Assembly: GCF_002081825.1 (NCBI RefSeq) | Contig: NZ_MUKU01000006.1 | Span: 142,678-206,677 of the forward strand | DNA length: 64,000 nt | From: Chromobacterium haemolyticum | GTDB taxonomy: Bacteria; Pseudomonadota; Gammaproteobacteria; Burkholderiales; Chromobacteriaceae | Direction: 5' to 3' | Shown: one piece after another, positions 1 to 10,183 of the stretch | Layout of the letters: each line of letters opens with the position of its first letter | Numbering within the stretch: position 1 is the stretch's first letter | Notes under the pieces: generated by a model | Told to the model about the DNA's origin: nothing | Databases searched by the model: none | The model's input: the letters and a program-made list of their open reading frames with translations, nothing else | Translations under genes and position numbers: made by a program

Positions 1-777
<777 letters not shown>

Positions 778-820
778 TTCGATGTGACGCCGGTTTAGGC
801 TAAAAGCTTGAGCTGGACGA

Positions 821-858
821 AAACCCCAAGCCGTCGGTATTCGGCGCTTGGGGTTTTG
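821..858 (+). terminator. Rho-independent terminator of rpoD
   Basis: CCCCAAGC (824-831) pairs with GCTTGGGG (846-853). The stem is extended by AAA/TTT and followed by a T tract. Its right arm overlaps the -35 element of the promoter for the next tRNA. Confidence 0.85.
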
Positions 859-876
859 CTTTTTGGCTGTTATAAT
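848..876 (+). promoter_or_regulatory. Sigma-70 promoter of the CAU tRNA
   Basis: A perfect TATAAT (871-876) lies 17 bases after TTGGGG (848-853) and about 10 bases before the tRNA 5' end. The weak -35 doubles as the right arm of the rpoD terminator. Confidence 0.7.
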
Positions 877-886
877 GCGCAACTCT

Positions 887-965
<79 letters not shown>

Positions 966-1010
966 AGACTTCCACGTGGAACGCGGCGGTTCTTGGCGAT
1001 TCACATCAGA

Positions 1011-1036
1011 AGCCGACGCTTAAGTCGGCTTTTTTG
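1011..1036 (+). terminator. Terminator after the CAU tRNA
   Basis: AGCCGAC (1011-1017) pairs with GTCGGCT (1024-1030) and is followed by a T tract. The stretch from 1037 to 1200 shows no gene. Confidence 0.85.
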
Positions 1037-1200
1037 TTTCGGTCGGCCACGCCGCGGTCGCGACACCTCCCGTCTCTTTGTTGAGCGCTTCCCCGCCTGC
1101 AGATTTCCGTGCCGGATAGACGTAGCTTTTAGCTATTTTCCCGCTATGCCGATGGGGAAAATCAATATGCGACGTTGTTTTCAGTTACTATCTAGCGTTT

Positions 1201-1216
1201 CGCGCAATATTGCGCG
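1201..1216. promoter_or_regulatory. 16-bp perfect palindrome upstream of the GntR-type gene
   Basis: CGCGCAATATTGCGCG is its own reverse complement and ends 21 bases before the start codon of the GntR-family gene. Such a position would suit an autoregulatory operator; binding is inferred. Confidence 0.4.
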
Positions 1217-1237
1217 CTCTCATGTGGAAAAGACCGA

Positions 1238-1939
1238 ATGCCCCAGAAGGAAAAAAAGGCGGCAAGCAGCAACGCCACATTGGCCGACAAGGTATTTCAG
1301 GAGTTGCGGCGGGATATTCTGCTGGGCGTATACCGCCCGTCGCAGAAACTGCTGTTGCATGATCTCAAGGCGCGTTACGACGCCGGAGGCTCTCCTATCC
1401 GGGAGGCGCTATTGCGCCTGAGCTGGTGCAAATACGTGGAGATGGAACCGCAGCGCGGCTTTTGGGTGGCGCCGATTTCCCGCCATGAGCTTTACGATAT
1501 TCTGCTGGTGCGCCGAGTGCTGGCGGAGGAGGCGGTGCGCCGCTCGCTGGAGCAGGGCGATGAGGCGTGGGAACTGGAGGTGTTGGCCAGCTACCACCGT
1601 TTGAGCCGGATAGATCTGAACGACGTGAATGTGGATCTGCAGGACTGGGCGGACCGCCACATGACGTTTCACCTGGCCATCATCAGCGGCAGCCACTCGC
1701 CGGTGATTGTGGAGGTGATGGAGTCCTTGTACAACCGTTTGGAGCGCTATCGACACATCTGGTTCGATCCGGCCTTGCCGACCTCCAAGCGCTACAGCGA
1801 CGAGGGCGAGCATCAGGCCATCATGCAGGCGGTGCTGGCCAGGGATGCGGACCGGACGCTGCAATTGCTGGATCAGCACTATTCCCACGTGATGCAGGTG
1901 GTGGAAGGCCTGAGCACGGAAGCCTTTCAGCCCCGCTAG
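1238..1939 (+). CDS. GntR-family transcriptional regulator, FCD (FadR-like) subfamily
   Basis: A 233-residue protein with an N-terminal winged helix-turn-helix (about residues 15-80, including LADKVFQELRRDILLG and SPIREALLRLS) and a C-terminal all-helical FCD ligand-binding domain (about 90-225). FCD metal/ligand residues appear as the Asp/His set near DRHMTFHLAI and GEHQAIMQAVLARD. The overall pattern resembles E. coli CsiR/GlaR. No strong ribosome site precedes the ATG, but an upstream ATG at 1222 is out of frame. It faces the tyrS/decarboxylase block, so control of that block is a reasonable guess only. The ligand is unknown. Confidence 0.85.
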   Translation: MPQKEKKAASSNATLADKVFQELRRDILLGVYRPSQKLLLHDLKARYDAGGSPIREALLRLSWCKYVEMEPQRGFWVAPISRHELYDILLVRRVLAEEAVRRSLEQGDEAWELEVLASYHRLSRIDLNDVNVDLQDWADRHMTFHLAIISGSHSPVIVEVMESLYNRLERYRHIWFDPALPTSKRYSDEGEHQAIMQAVLARDADRTLQLLDQHYSHVMQVVEGLSTEAFQPR

Positions 1940-2018
1940 CCCACTGGCCCGCTGGCCCGCTGGCCGGTCCGAGGCCGGCGGCCCCGCCCGTTCGCCATCA
2001 GGCTCGGGGCGAGGGGCG

Positions 2019-2047
2019 AGCCCGGCGCTTCAGCGTCCGGGCTGTTT
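2019..2047. terminator. Hairpin between the convergent GntR gene and tyrS
   Basis: AGCCCGG (2019-2025) pairs with CCGGGCT (2037-2043), followed by GTTTC on the plus strand. It probably ends transcription of the GntR-type gene. Confidence 0.5.
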
Positions 2048-2064
2048 CATGCGGTTTCTCGCGT

Positions 2065-3339
2065 TTATTCCCAAATCAACAGACAGTATTGCTTCTTGCC
2101 GCGCCGCAACAAGGTATAGCGTTGATGGCGGCGGTCGGCCGGATCTAGTCGAGCTTCCAGCGCCTCCGCTCTGGCGCCGTTAACGCTGACCGCGCCGCTT
2201 TGCAGCAGCGTGCGGGCCTCGCTTTTGGACGCGGCCAGGCCGCTTGCCGCCAAGGCGTCGATCAGCGGCGTGGACTGCTGCGGCAAGGTCAGCCGCGGCA
2301 TGCCGTCCTGGGCCAGTTGAGCGAAGTCCTCGGCGCTGAGGCGCTCTACATCGTTGTCGAACAGGCTGAGGGTGATGCGCTGGGCGGCGGCGAGCGCGGC
2401 CGGGCCGTGAACCAGCTCAGTCACTTGCTCTGCCAGGATGCGCTGAGCCCGTGGCTTGCCGCCGGAGACGCGGTCCTCGGCCTCGATGGCCTCGATCTCC
2501 GCATTGGATAAAAAGGTGAAATAGCGCAGAAAGCGGTAGACGTCGGCGTCGGCCGCGCCCAGCCAGAACTGGTAGAAGGCGTAGGGCGAGCACTTGTTCG
2601 GGTCCAGCCAGACCGCGTTGCCTTCGCTCTTGCCGAACTTGGTGCCGTCGCTATTGGTGATCAAGGGCATGGTCAGGCCGAAGGCCTGCTGCTGGTTCAC
2701 CCGTCTGACAAGGTCGACGCCGGCGGTGATGTTGCCCCATTGGTCGGAGCCGCCGATCTGCAGCTTGCAGCCGAAGCGGCGGTTCAGTTCAACGAAGTCG
2801 TGGCTCTGGAGCAGGCTGTAGGCGAACTCGGTGAAGGAGATGCCGACATCGTCGCGGTGAATCCGCTGTTGTACGGATTCCTTCTTGATCATGGCGTTGA
2901 CCGAGAAGTGCTTGCCTACATCGCGCAGGAAATCCAGCGCGCTCATGCTGGCGAACCAATCGTGGTTGTTGGCCATCAGGGCCGGGTTGTCGCCTTCGAA
3001 GCTGAGGAAGGGCTCCACCTGACGGCGGATCCTGTCCACCCAGCCGGCCACCACGTCCGCGGTGTTGAGCTTGCGCTCGCTGGCCTTGAAGCTGGGGTCG
3101 CCTATCATGCCGGTGGCGCCGCCTACCAGGGCGATGGGGCGGTGCCCGGCCATCTGGAAGCGCTTGAGCAACAGCAGCGGCACCAGGTGGCCCAGGTGCA
3201 GGCTGTCGGCGGTGGGGTCGAAACCGCAGTACAGGGTGACCGTTTCCCGAGACAGCAGCGCGTCGAGCGCGTCCGCGTCGGTGGCCTGGGAGATCAGGCC
3301 GCGTTGCTGCAGATCCCGGATCAGGGTCGATTGCTTCAT
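2065..3339 (-). CDS. tyrS: Tyrosyl-tRNA synthetase
   Basis: Class I aminoacyl-tRNA synthetase that charges tRNA-Tyr in the cytoplasm, 424 residues as in E. coli TyrS. The HIGH signature is HLGH (about residues 48-51) and the KMSKS signature is KFGKS (about 235). The tyrosine pocket stretch SDQWGNIT is present, and an S4-like RNA-binding domain ends the protein ([17 protein letters not shown]). An ATG five codons upstream is rejected because ATGGAGGTAAACGAAATG makes GGAGG the ribosome site for the second ATG. The gene lies 71 bases downstream of the permease on the same strand. No T-box leader is visible; such leaders control tyrS in Firmicutes. Linkage to tyrosine catabolism genes is the notable context. 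Confidence 0.96.
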   Translation of the reverse strand: MKQSTLIRDLQQRGLISQATDADALDALLSRETVTLYCGFDPTADSLHLGHLVPLLLLKRFQMAGHRPIALVGGATGMIGDPSFKASERKLNTADVVAGWVDRIRRQVEPFLSFEGDNPALMANNHDWFASMSALDFLRDVGKHFSVNAMIKKESVQQRIHRDDVGISFTEFAYSLLQSHDFVELNRRFGCKLQIGGSDQWGNITAGVDLVRRVNQQQAFGLTMPLITNSDGTKFGKSEGNAVWLDPNKCSPYAFYQFWLGAADADVYRFLRYFTFLSNAEIEAIEAEDRVSGGKPRAQRILAEQVTELVHGPAALAAAQRITLSLFDNDVERLSAEDFAQLAQDGMPRLTLPQQSTPLIDALAASGLAASKSEARTLLQSGAVSVNGARAEALEARLDPADRRHQRYTLLRRGKKQYCLLIWE

Positions 3340-3410
3340 TTCGTTTACCTCCATGATTGCGGCGCGCGGCCGTATTGGCCGCGCGTCCGGACGACGGCGC
3401 GGATGCGCCG

Positions 3411-4640
3411 TCAGAACACGGGCAGCAGTCCCCGCATCACCAATATCTGGAACAGGATGATGGCGAGGCCGGAGCCGCCTATCGCCCAGTGCAGAGTGCC
3501 GCCGCCGCTGACCTGGTAGCCGGGCTGGTAGTTGTCCTGGCTACGCAGCTTGATCAGGGCCAGCGCGGGGAACAGGATGGCAAGCACCACCAGAAAAATG
3601 GCGGCGGCGCCCAGCGCGGCGACGAAGCCGCCGGGGAAGAACAGCGCGAAGCCCAGCGGCGGCAGATAAGTGATCAGCGCGGTTTGCAGCCGCTGCCGCA
3701 GGCTGTCGCCGCGTTTCAGTGTGCTGGCCATGGCGTCGAACAGGCCGAGCGATACGCAAAGATAGGAAGTGAACAGCGCGATGGACGAGAAGGCGGACAG
3801 CAGGGAAGGCACTTGCGGCGTGGGCACCAGCGCGTGGAACTCGTCCAGAAACATGCCCACCGAGCCGTTGTGGGCGGATATGGCCTGGAAGCTGTGGCTG
3901 CCGTAGCGCGGCAGCGTGCCCAGGGTGTTGAACACCCACAGCAGGTAGACGCCCATGGGAATCAGACTGCCGGCGATGAAGACGTTGCGCAGCGTGCGAG
4001 GTTGGTCGCGGCCCAGGTATTTGACCATGCTGGGTACGCTGCCGTGAAAACCGAAGGCGGTCAGAAACATGGGGATGGCGGCCAGCATGTATTTGGCCGA
4101 ATCCGTGCTTTCCGACAGGTTGCCGGTGTCGACGTAGGGCTGGATGAACGCGCTTAGCGCGAGAAAAATCAGGATGTTCAGGCTGAACAGCAGCCGGTTG
4201 ACCTTGTCCACCGCCGTGGTGCTGGCGAAGACGATGCCACCGATCAGGGCGGTGAAGACCAGCGAAACCTGGGCGGGAGACAGGCTTAGGCCCAAGTACT
4301 GGTGCAGGCTGGATTGATAGGTGGAGCCGCCGCCGGAGATATAGGCGGAGGAGAGCGCATAGAGCAAGAGCAGCAGGCTGGCGTTGATCAGATAGCTGCC
4401 CTTGGCCTTGAACAGCGAGCGGGCGATGGCGTCGAAGCCGTAGCCTTCGGGAAAGGACAGGCAAACCTCCAGCAGCATCAGGCCGGTGTAGGTCATCAAC
4501 GCCCAGATCAGAAACAGGGTCAGGCAGGCGTAGCCGAAGCCCATGCCGGCGGATACCAGCGGCAGCGCCAGCATGCCGGCGCCCAGCATGGTGCCGGAAA
4601 TCAGCAAGGTGGCCCCTATGGCCTTGAAATTGACTTGCAT
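3411..4640 (-). CDS. Aromatic amino acid permease, HAAAP family (TyrP/Mtr-like)
   Basis: A 409-residue inner-membrane protein with about eleven hydrophobic segments. It opens with the family hallmark [19 protein letters not shown], the unwound first helix that holds the amino acid backbone. TyrP-type features include [17 protein letters not shown] and a Gly/Pro-rich segment around ENR-like [19 protein letters not shown] carriers import tyrosine, tryptophan or phenylalanine with protons. GAGGATT precedes the ATG. Its place between a tyrosine-type decarboxylase and tyrS supports tyrosine as substrate, which is inference from context. A terminator upstream (4727-4756) suggests it can be transcribed separately from the decarboxylase. 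Confidence 0.88.
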   Translation of the reverse strand: MQVNFKAIGATLLISGTMLGAGMLALPLVSAGMGFGYACLTLFLIWALMTYTGLMLLEVCLSFPEGYGFDAIARSLFKAKGSYLINASLLLLLYALSSAYISGGGSTYQSSLHQYLGLSLSPAQVSLVFTALIGGIVFASTTAVDKVNRLLFSLNILIFLALSAFIQPYVDTGNLSESTDSAKYMLAAIPMFLTAFGFHGSVPSMVKYLGRDQPRTLRNVFIAGSLIPMGVYLLWVFNTLGTLPRYGSHSFQAISAHNGSVGMFLDEFHALVPTPQVPSLLSAFSSIALFTSYLCVSLGLFDAMASTLKRGDSLRQRLQTALITYLPPLGFALFFPGGFVAALGAAAIFLVVLAILFPALALIKLRSQDNYQPGYQVSGGGTLHWAIGGSGLAIILFQILVMRGLLPVF

Positions 4641-4726
4641 GTGGAATCCTCAACCATCCTTGATGAAGAGAAGGATGCGTTCGTAAAAACCGGACAAACT
4701 CATAGTCGGTATTGGGTCTGGTGATG

Positions 4727-4756
4727 AAAAAAACGCTCCCGGCCAGGCCGGGAGCG
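4727..4756 (-). terminator. Terminator of the decarboxylase transcript
   Basis: On the minus strand CGCTCCCGGCC pairs with GGCCGGGAGCG (4734-4744 with 4746-4756), followed by seven U residues (A run at 4727-4733). Confidence 0.85.
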
Positions 4757-4764
4757 GAGGGGGA

Positions 4765-6693
4765 TCAGGCGGCGATCAAGGCGTCGGCGCCGGTCTTGTC
4801 TTCCATGTCCACGATCTGGGCCAACTTGGCGGCGAAGACCTCGCGCAACTGTTCCCAGTAGGCGTCGAAATCCTCTGCTTTGCGCAGGAAGTGAGTCATC
4901 ACGGCGGCGCGCAGGATGTAGACGCTTTCCACCTTGTCCCATTCGGCGCGGCTGAAGCCGCGGCTGGCCACGTAGTGCCACGGGGTGTCGCCGTACTCTT
5001 CCACCGACAGCGAAGTCGAGGAGGTCAGGAAGTCGTTGGTGTAGGTGCGGCCGGAAGCGTAGGAGCAGATCTCGTACATCTTCTTGTTCAGCCGGTTGTG
5101 GTCTTCCAGGCTGTCGTTGCCGATTTCCTTGAAGGTGAAGTTCACCATGTGGAAGTCAGGGTGCATGATGGGACGCACTTCGAACTGGCGACGGCCGACG
5201 ATCAGCGGCTTGGCGGCGGCCAGACGCTGGGCGAACCAGTCCGCGGTCACGATGCCGCGGCCAATCACCTTGCCGTAGCCGCCGATGTTCAGCGGCACCA
5301 GGCGGTGGGCCGCCCATACCGCGGCGGCGGTGGCGCCGGCCTTGGAGCCTTCCATGATGGAGGAACCCAGCACCACCTTGGTATCGGCGCCTTCGGCTTC
5401 ATCCACTTCTTCGAACACATAGGCCGCGTGGTAGGAGATCAGGTCGACGATGCGCTTGTCCTTCATGCAGACAGCGCCGGCCGCGTACTGGATGTAGCCC
5501 ACCTTGTGCGGATCCACGGTGATGGAATCCGCTTCCGCCATCGCTTTGAAGCCTTCGTAAACATCGCGCTTGGGCCAGGTGACGCCGGCCGGAATGATGT
5601 CTTCGGCGCGGTAGCGGGCCAGCAGCGCGTCGTAGTCCATGAAGCGGTTGTCCTCATCGAGGAACATCGCGCGCACATAGCCGCCGTAGGCCGCGTCCAC
5701 GTGTACGTAGAAGGAGGCGCCGTATTTCCGTTCGCATTCGGCGCGCAGCTTGATCACCTCGTCGACATGGTCGATCGAGCCTTCCTCCGTGGTGCCCACC
5801 ACCGACACCATGGCCAGGATGGGATGGCCTTCCTCGATCAGGCGGAAGGTGATCTCGCGCATCTTGGCCACGTCGGTGCGGTAATTTTCGTCCACCGGCA
5901 GCGGTACGATGTGTTCCTGGCCGATGCCCAGCACGTCCATCGCCTTCATCCACGAGTAGTGCTTGGATTGCGGCACCAGGATCTTGCCCAGCGAGCCTTG
6001 CTTGATGCCGACGCCGCGGCAGGACAAGGCGCGCACTTCTTCGAACAGACCGCGTTTTTTCAATTCGTCGGTCAGGTCCAGCACCGCGCTGGGCGACAGG
6101 TTCAGCAGTTCTTTCTCGCTCTTGCCAGCGACCAGATCGCGGGCTTTTTCATGCTGGGCGATGGCCAGCGGAATGGTCTTCAGATTGCGCGCCACCCACA
6201 TGCCTTCGTAGTTGGCCACGGTGCCGCCGGAGGTGATGTGGCCCCAGCTGCGCTTGGGGTCGTAGCCGAACATCCGGCACAGGTCGAGGCCGGCTTCCAC
6301 TTCCAGTTCGGTGGTGGTGGGCGAGGCTTCGTGCGCGCAGTTGTTGGGGTTGTACATCATGGTCATCACGTAGGCCAGGTTGGACACCATCAGCGTGTCC
6401 GCATTCATGTGACCCAGATAACGCGGGGAGAACCAGGGCACCGAGGTGTTCTTCAACTTGGAGGACAACTGGCGCAGGATGCCTTCGGTACGGTACAGGG
6501 TCTGGCGGAAATCGCCGGCGTGCTGCTCTACCGGGGTGACCAGAGCCGGGTCTTCCGGATGGAAGTCCGCGCGCCAGTGCAGGTGTTCGGACACGGCGTA
6601 TTCCATCATTTCCTTGAAGAACACGCGGTTTTCGGATTTGGGGCCGATGAACAGGGCATCGACGTTAAGCGGGGAGGCGTTCGGAGTGTTCAT
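4765..6693 (-). CDS. PLP-dependent tyrosine decarboxylase, lactic-acid-bacteria type
   Basis: A 642-residue group II decarboxylase. The PLP lysine is K397 in SITVDPHKVGYIQY. The cofactor-stacking region HVDAAYGG is at 331-338, and the substrate loop includes LGHMNADTLM near 93-102. Length and sequence follow the long tyrosine decarboxylases (TDC/TyrDC) of Enterococcus and Lactobacillus (around 620 residues) rather than the shorter GadB or plant enzymes. The reaction would be L-tyrosine to tyramine plus CO2, consuming a proton. The partner antiporter lies 38 bases upstream, and an aromatic permease and tyrS lie downstream. Substrate identity is inferred from family and context. Phenylalanine or DOPA could also be accepted. 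Confidence 0.88.
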   Translation of the reverse strand: MNTPNASPLNVDALFIGPKSENRVFFKEMMEYAVSEHLHWRADFHPEDPALVTPVEQHAGDFRQTLYRTEGILRQLSSKLKNTSVPWFSPRYLGHMNADTLMVSNLAYVMTMMYNPNNCAHEASPTTTELEVEAGLDLCRMFGYDPKRSWGHITSGGTVANYEGMWVARNLKTIPLAIAQHEKARDLVAGKSEKELLNLSPSAVLDLTDELKKRGLFEEVRALSCRGVGIKQGSLGKILVPQSKHYSWMKAMDVLGIGQEHIVPLPVDENYRTDVAKMREITFRLIEEGHPILAMVSVVGTTEEGSIDHVDEVIKLRAECERKYGASFYVHVDAAYGGYVRAMFLDEDNRFMDYDALLARYRAEDIIPAGVTWPKRDVYEGFKAMAEADSITVDPHKVGYIQYAAGAVCMKDKRIVDLISYHAAYVFEEVDEAEGADTKVVLGSSIMEGSKAGATAAAVWAAHRLVPLNIGGYGKVIGRGIVTADWFAQRLAAAKPLIVGRRQFEVRPIMHPDFHMVNFTFKEIGNDSLEDHNRLNKKMYEICSYASGRTYTNDFLTSSTSLSVEEYGDTPWHYVASRGFSRAEWDKVESVYILRAAVMTHFLRKAEDFDAYWEQLREVFAAKLAQIVDMEDKTGADALIAA

Positions 6694-6731
6694 AACAGAT
6701 TAACCTTGTAATTTAGGGGGGCGTAGGCGGC

Positions 6732-8198
6732 TCATTTGCCTTCGGCGGGACGCGCTTTGCTGGCGGGAGAGGTGCGCGGCGCGACGCCGGCGGAGCGGGC
6801 GTGTTTGGCTTTTTGGCCGTAGGCGTACACCAGGAAGGGAATCACCAGCATGATGGCGAGCCCGATGAGCTGGAACTGCAGGTATTCATGCGCGGAGCCA
6901 TGGAAGCTGCCCGGCGGGATGAAGCCGAGGTAGCCGGCCAGCAGCGAAATGACGATGCCCAGGCCGGAGCAGATCCACATGCCCGCCTTGCCTCCGGGTA
7001 CGCGGAAACTGCGTTCCACGTCCGGGCGCTTGTAGCGCAGGTAGATGGCGGCGGAGAACATGAACAGATAGGCCACCAGATAGACGAGCCCGGTCAGGCC
7101 CATCAGCATGAAGTAGAAGTTGTCCACGTTCGGCATCACGGTGATCAGGACGCCGACGAAGGTGATGGCCGCCGCCTGGATCAGCACCAGAGTGACCGGC
7201 ACGCCGTGGCGGTTGGTGGTCTGCAGGAATTTGGGCAGCGCGCCGGAGTCCGCGGTGGCTTGCAAGCCGCGCACCGGGCCCAGCACCCAGGAGTTCACCT
7301 GACCCACCAGACCCAGGCCGATGCACAGGCCCATGACCGGAGCCAGCCAGCCCATGCCCCATTGATTGAAGTAGAGCTCGAAGGCCTGCATCAAGCCGGC
7401 GGTCATCGAGATTTTTTCCTTGGGGATGGCGATGAAGATCGCGGCGGAGCCGATCACCGACAGCAATACCATGATCACCGACACCAGGATGATGGCGATG
7501 GGATAATTGCGCCGGGCGTCTTTGATGGAGGACACGTTGGACGCGGACACCTCCATGCCCATCACCACGAAAATGAAGCCGATGAAGAGGCCGAGCGTGC
7601 CACTGTCGCTAAAGCTGGGGACCAGGTTGTTCCAGCTCCAGGACACGTCGGTCATGATGGGGTGGCCGCCGGCCAGATAGGCGATGCCGCAGCCGATCAG
7701 CACCACGCCGGGCATAAACACGCCCAGGCTCACGCAGATGGTGGATACCCAGCCCAAGGTTTTCACGCCGCGCATGTTCACCAGAGTGCAGGCCCACCAG
7801 ATGCCCACGATCATCGCCAGCATGTAGAGCTTGTTGCTGGCGAGCGCAGGATCGAACACATAGGCGAAGGTGGCGGCGATGATCATGATGATGGAGGTCA
7901 TGCCGAACACCATCTGTATCCATTGCATCCACACTGCGACAAAGCCCATGCGTTCGCCGAAGGCCTCGCGCACCCAGATGAACAGGCCGCCATCCTGCGG
8001 CCAGGCGGTGGCCAGTTCGGCTGACACCAGGGCGGTAGGCACCAGGAACAGCAGCGCGGCCGCCAAGGTCAGGAAAATCGTCATCATCCCCGGTTGAGCC
8101 GTCATCGGCAGCGTACGGACGCTGACGACTACGGCGGCGGTGATCATGACAAAGGCGAAGACGCTGATCTTGGGAGGCGCCTTATCTATTGTCGTCAT
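6732..8198 (-). CDS. APC-superfamily amino acid antiporter (GadC/TyrP-like), probable tyrosine/tyramine exchanger
   Basis: A membrane protein of 488 residues with about twelve hydrophobic segments and a basic C-terminal tail (AKHARSAGVAPRTSPASKAR). The start (VFAFVMITAAVVVSVRTLP) and VSAELATAWPQDGGLFIWV are typical of the glutamate:GABA antiporter family, whose members exchange an amino acid for its decarboxylated amine. Three ATGs lie close together; MTTIDKAP at 8198 is chosen because GGAG sits six bases before it. It is the first gene of the decarboxylase transcript, 38 bases ahead of it. With the decarboxylase it would form an acid-resistance or proton-motive cycle. Substrate is inferred. 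Confidence 0.85.
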   Translation of the reverse strand: MTTIDKAPPKISVFAFVMITAAVVVSVRTLPMTAQPGMMTIFLTLAAALLFLVPTALVSAELATAWPQDGGLFIWVREAFGERMGFVAVWMQWIQMVFGMTSIIMIIAATFAYVFDPALASNKLYMLAMIVGIWWACTLVNMRGVKTLGWVSTICVSLGVFMPGVVLIGCGIAYLAGGHPIMTDVSWSWNNLVPSFSDSGTLGLFIGFIFVVMGMEVSASNVSSIKDARRNYPIAIILVSVIMVLLSVIGSAAIFIAIPKEKISMTAGLMQAFELYFNQWGMGWLAPVMGLCIGLGLVGQVNSWVLGPVRGLQATADSGALPKFLQTTNRHGVPVTLVLIQAAAITFVGVLITVMPNVDNFYFMLMGLTGLVYLVAYLFMFSAAIYLRYKRPDVERSFRVPGGKAGMWICSGLGIVISLLAGYLGFIPPGSFHGSAHEYLQFQLIGLAIMLVIPFLVYAYGQKAKHARSAGVAPRTSPASKARPAEGK

Positions 8199-8713
8199 TT
8201 TCATCTCCATCGAATAAAACAATAAAAACGTAAAAATATAAAATTTCGAAAATATTATTTATTTCGTGATGTTCTGCGTTTGATGAAAGTCAATATTGGG
8301 AAAATTCAATAAAAGATAATTCGAATAGAATATTGTTTTGGACGACGGCAAGCCTTGTCTGAAAAGGGCTTTACGGGTGTTTGGCCGTAGGGAGCATCGA
8401 GGACGCGTTTGGGCTGGAAAAGGGGTGAGAGGGGTCTTTTTGTGCGGATCCGTGGCCGTATCGACGACGCGCAGCGCACTTTGAACGAGTTTTCGCGAGC
8501 TAAGGCCCTGAGGCTGGGGAAGCGCAACGGACAAATGCGAAGGGGTTAGATGGAAAGGCGCTCGCCGCGTCAGCTTGGACATCGCGCCGCCAAGGCCGCG
8601 GGCAGGCGAGAATAAAGCGGCTGGATCGCCGGAGGAGGGGGAGGTTTGGCGCTGTTGGGAACGGAAGGAGGCGACGGCGCTAGCAAGCGCGCCGCCGCCG
8701 GGGGGCTAAAAGT
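8199..8713. other. AT-rich leader and non-coding stretch between the antiporter and mltA
   Basis: About 515 bases without a credible gene. The first 140 bases next to the antiporter are strongly AT-rich and should hold its promoter; no clear -35/-10 pair was assigned. The rest is GC-rich. It contains ACGACGCGCAGCG (8464-8476) and TCGCGAGCTAAGGC (8493-8506), both also found in the repeat at 13347, but in swapped order. Open frames here lack ribosome sites and family features. Confidence 0.6.
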
Positions 8714-9943
8714 TTACAGAGCCTGGGACGGGTTCATGCCTTTGGGCAGCAGCATCCATAGATTGCCTTGCTGCTTCATTCTGCCGGCGTACATGCCGGC
8801 TTCGGTGCCGTAACCCCAGAAGAAATCGGCGCGCCCCGCGCCCTTGATCGCGCTGCCGGTATCCTGAGCGTGCACCAGCCGCGTCAACGGCTGGGTGGAA
8901 TGAGGCCAGGTGGTGACCAGGTAGACCGGCGCGCCCAGCGGGATGTAGCGCGGGTCTACCGCGATGCTGTAGCCGCCGGTCAGCGGCACGCCCAGCGCGC
9001 CCATTGGCCCGCCGTTGTCGCCCGGCAAGGTTTTGAAGAACACATAGCTGGGGTTCACCGCGAACAGCTCCAGCCGGCGTTGCGGGTTGCGGGCCAGCCA
9101 GTCCTTGATGCCCTGCATCGACGCGTCGCCCAGGGTCAGCTCGCCCTTGTCCACCAGCCATTTGCCGATCGATTGGTAGCCATAGCCGTTTTGCTCGGCG
9201 TAGCCGACGTGGATGAAGCTGCCGTCGTCCAACTGGATTCGGCCCGAGCCTTGCACTTGCAGGAAGAACAGCTCCACCGGATCTTCGACCCAGGCCAGGA
9301 TGGGCGCGTTGGCCACGCCCTTGCCCTGGTTGATTTCGGCGCGTGTGTAATAAGGCAGCAGGCGTTTGCCGTCCAGCCTGCCTTTCAGCCGCGTGCCGCG
9401 GTTGTCGGCGGGAAAGTCGGCGGGGCGGATCTCAATGTCGCCGGCCGCGCTCAGCGTCAGCCGGTTGGGGCCGCTGCGGCTCGCAGCCAGGCTGGACTTG
9501 CCGCGGACGGATGCCGGCACGTCCACGCTGTAGAAGTCCGCTGGGATGCCGTACACCGGCCAGGGGGTGCGTTCGCTGCGCGTCCGGCTGCCGCTGAGCA
9601 GCGGCTCGTAATAACCGGTGATCAAACCGCTGTCGCGGCCGCCGTCGTTGATCTTCCAGGCGGCGAAGCGATTTTCGAAGAATTGGCGCACAGCCTGCGC
9701 GTTGTCGGGGGCAATGCCGTCGGCTTGCTTGCACACTTCCGACCAGCCCGGTTTTCTGGCAATGGCTTTACAGCTTTGCTTCAGCGCGACGAGGGTATCG
9801 CCCAGTTCTTGCTGGCTCCAGGCCGGCAACGAGGTGGGCGCGCCGCTTTCACGCGCCGCGCCGCCAGGCTTGCCGGGCGGGCTGGAGGTGGAGCAGGCGG
9901 CCAGGCCGACGACGAGCAGTAACAACAGCCATTTTCTAAACAT
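8714..9943 (-). CDS. mltA: Membrane-bound lytic murein transglycosylase A
   Basis: A 409-residue lipoprotein. The signal peptide ends in LAAC, so Cys16 would be lipidated and the protein anchored to the outer membrane. The MltA barrel (about 95-290) includes LITGYYEPLLSGS and VQGSGRIQLDDG. The C-terminal 3D domain ends with the catalytic-Asp region VHAQDTGSAIKGAGRADFFWG (aspartates around 360-375). MltA cleaves peptidoglycan glycan strands to 1,6-anhydro-muropeptides during wall turnover. It stands alone between two non-coding stretches. Family assignment is secure from sequence. Confidence 0.95.
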   Translation of the reverse strand: MFRKWLLLLLVVGLAACSTSSPPGKPGGAARESGAPTSLPAWSQQELGDTLVALKQSCKAIARKPGWSEVCKQADGIAPDNAQAVRQFFENRFAAWKINDGGRDSGLITGYYEPLLSGSRTRSERTPWPVYGIPADFYSVDVPASVRGKSSLAASRSGPNRLTLSAAGDIEIRPADFPADNRGTRLKGRLDGKRLLPYYTRAEINQGKGVANAPILAWVEDPVELFFLQVQGSGRIQLDDGSFIHVGYAEQNGYGYQSIGKWLVDKGELTLGDASMQGIKDWLARNPQRRLELFAVNPSYVFFKTLPGDNGGPMGALGVPLTGGYSIAVDPRYIPLGAPVYLVTTWPHSTQPLTRLVHAQDTGSAIKGAGRADFFWGYGTEAGMYAGRMKQQGNLWMLLPKGMNPSQAL

Positions 9944-10183
9944 GCGGTAGGTTCTCTGAAACAGGGCTAGGGCAGCGACGCGCTGCGAATCGGTCTGATT
10001 CTACGCTGGGACGCACATGACGGGGCGATGACAGCCGCGGCGAATGTTGCGGCGGCGCCAACGGTAGGAAGCGTCATGCCGCGTTGTCATGGACCGGCAA
10101 CAAAATTGAAAAGTTTCCTCGCTAGTATGCGGTAAAACATTCGCGCTGAAGCTTGGGCTTGAGCCATATCACTGGAGAATCTG

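Noticed and set aside
2040..3411. T-box or other tRNA-sensing leader for tyrS
   Set aside because: Only 71 bases separate permease and tyrS, with no specifier or antiterminator structure. The organism is not a Firmicute.
8259..8582. 107-codon minus-strand frame upstream of the antiporter
   Set aside because: Crosses the AT-rich leader and repeat-like words. No start signal, composition unlike real genes.
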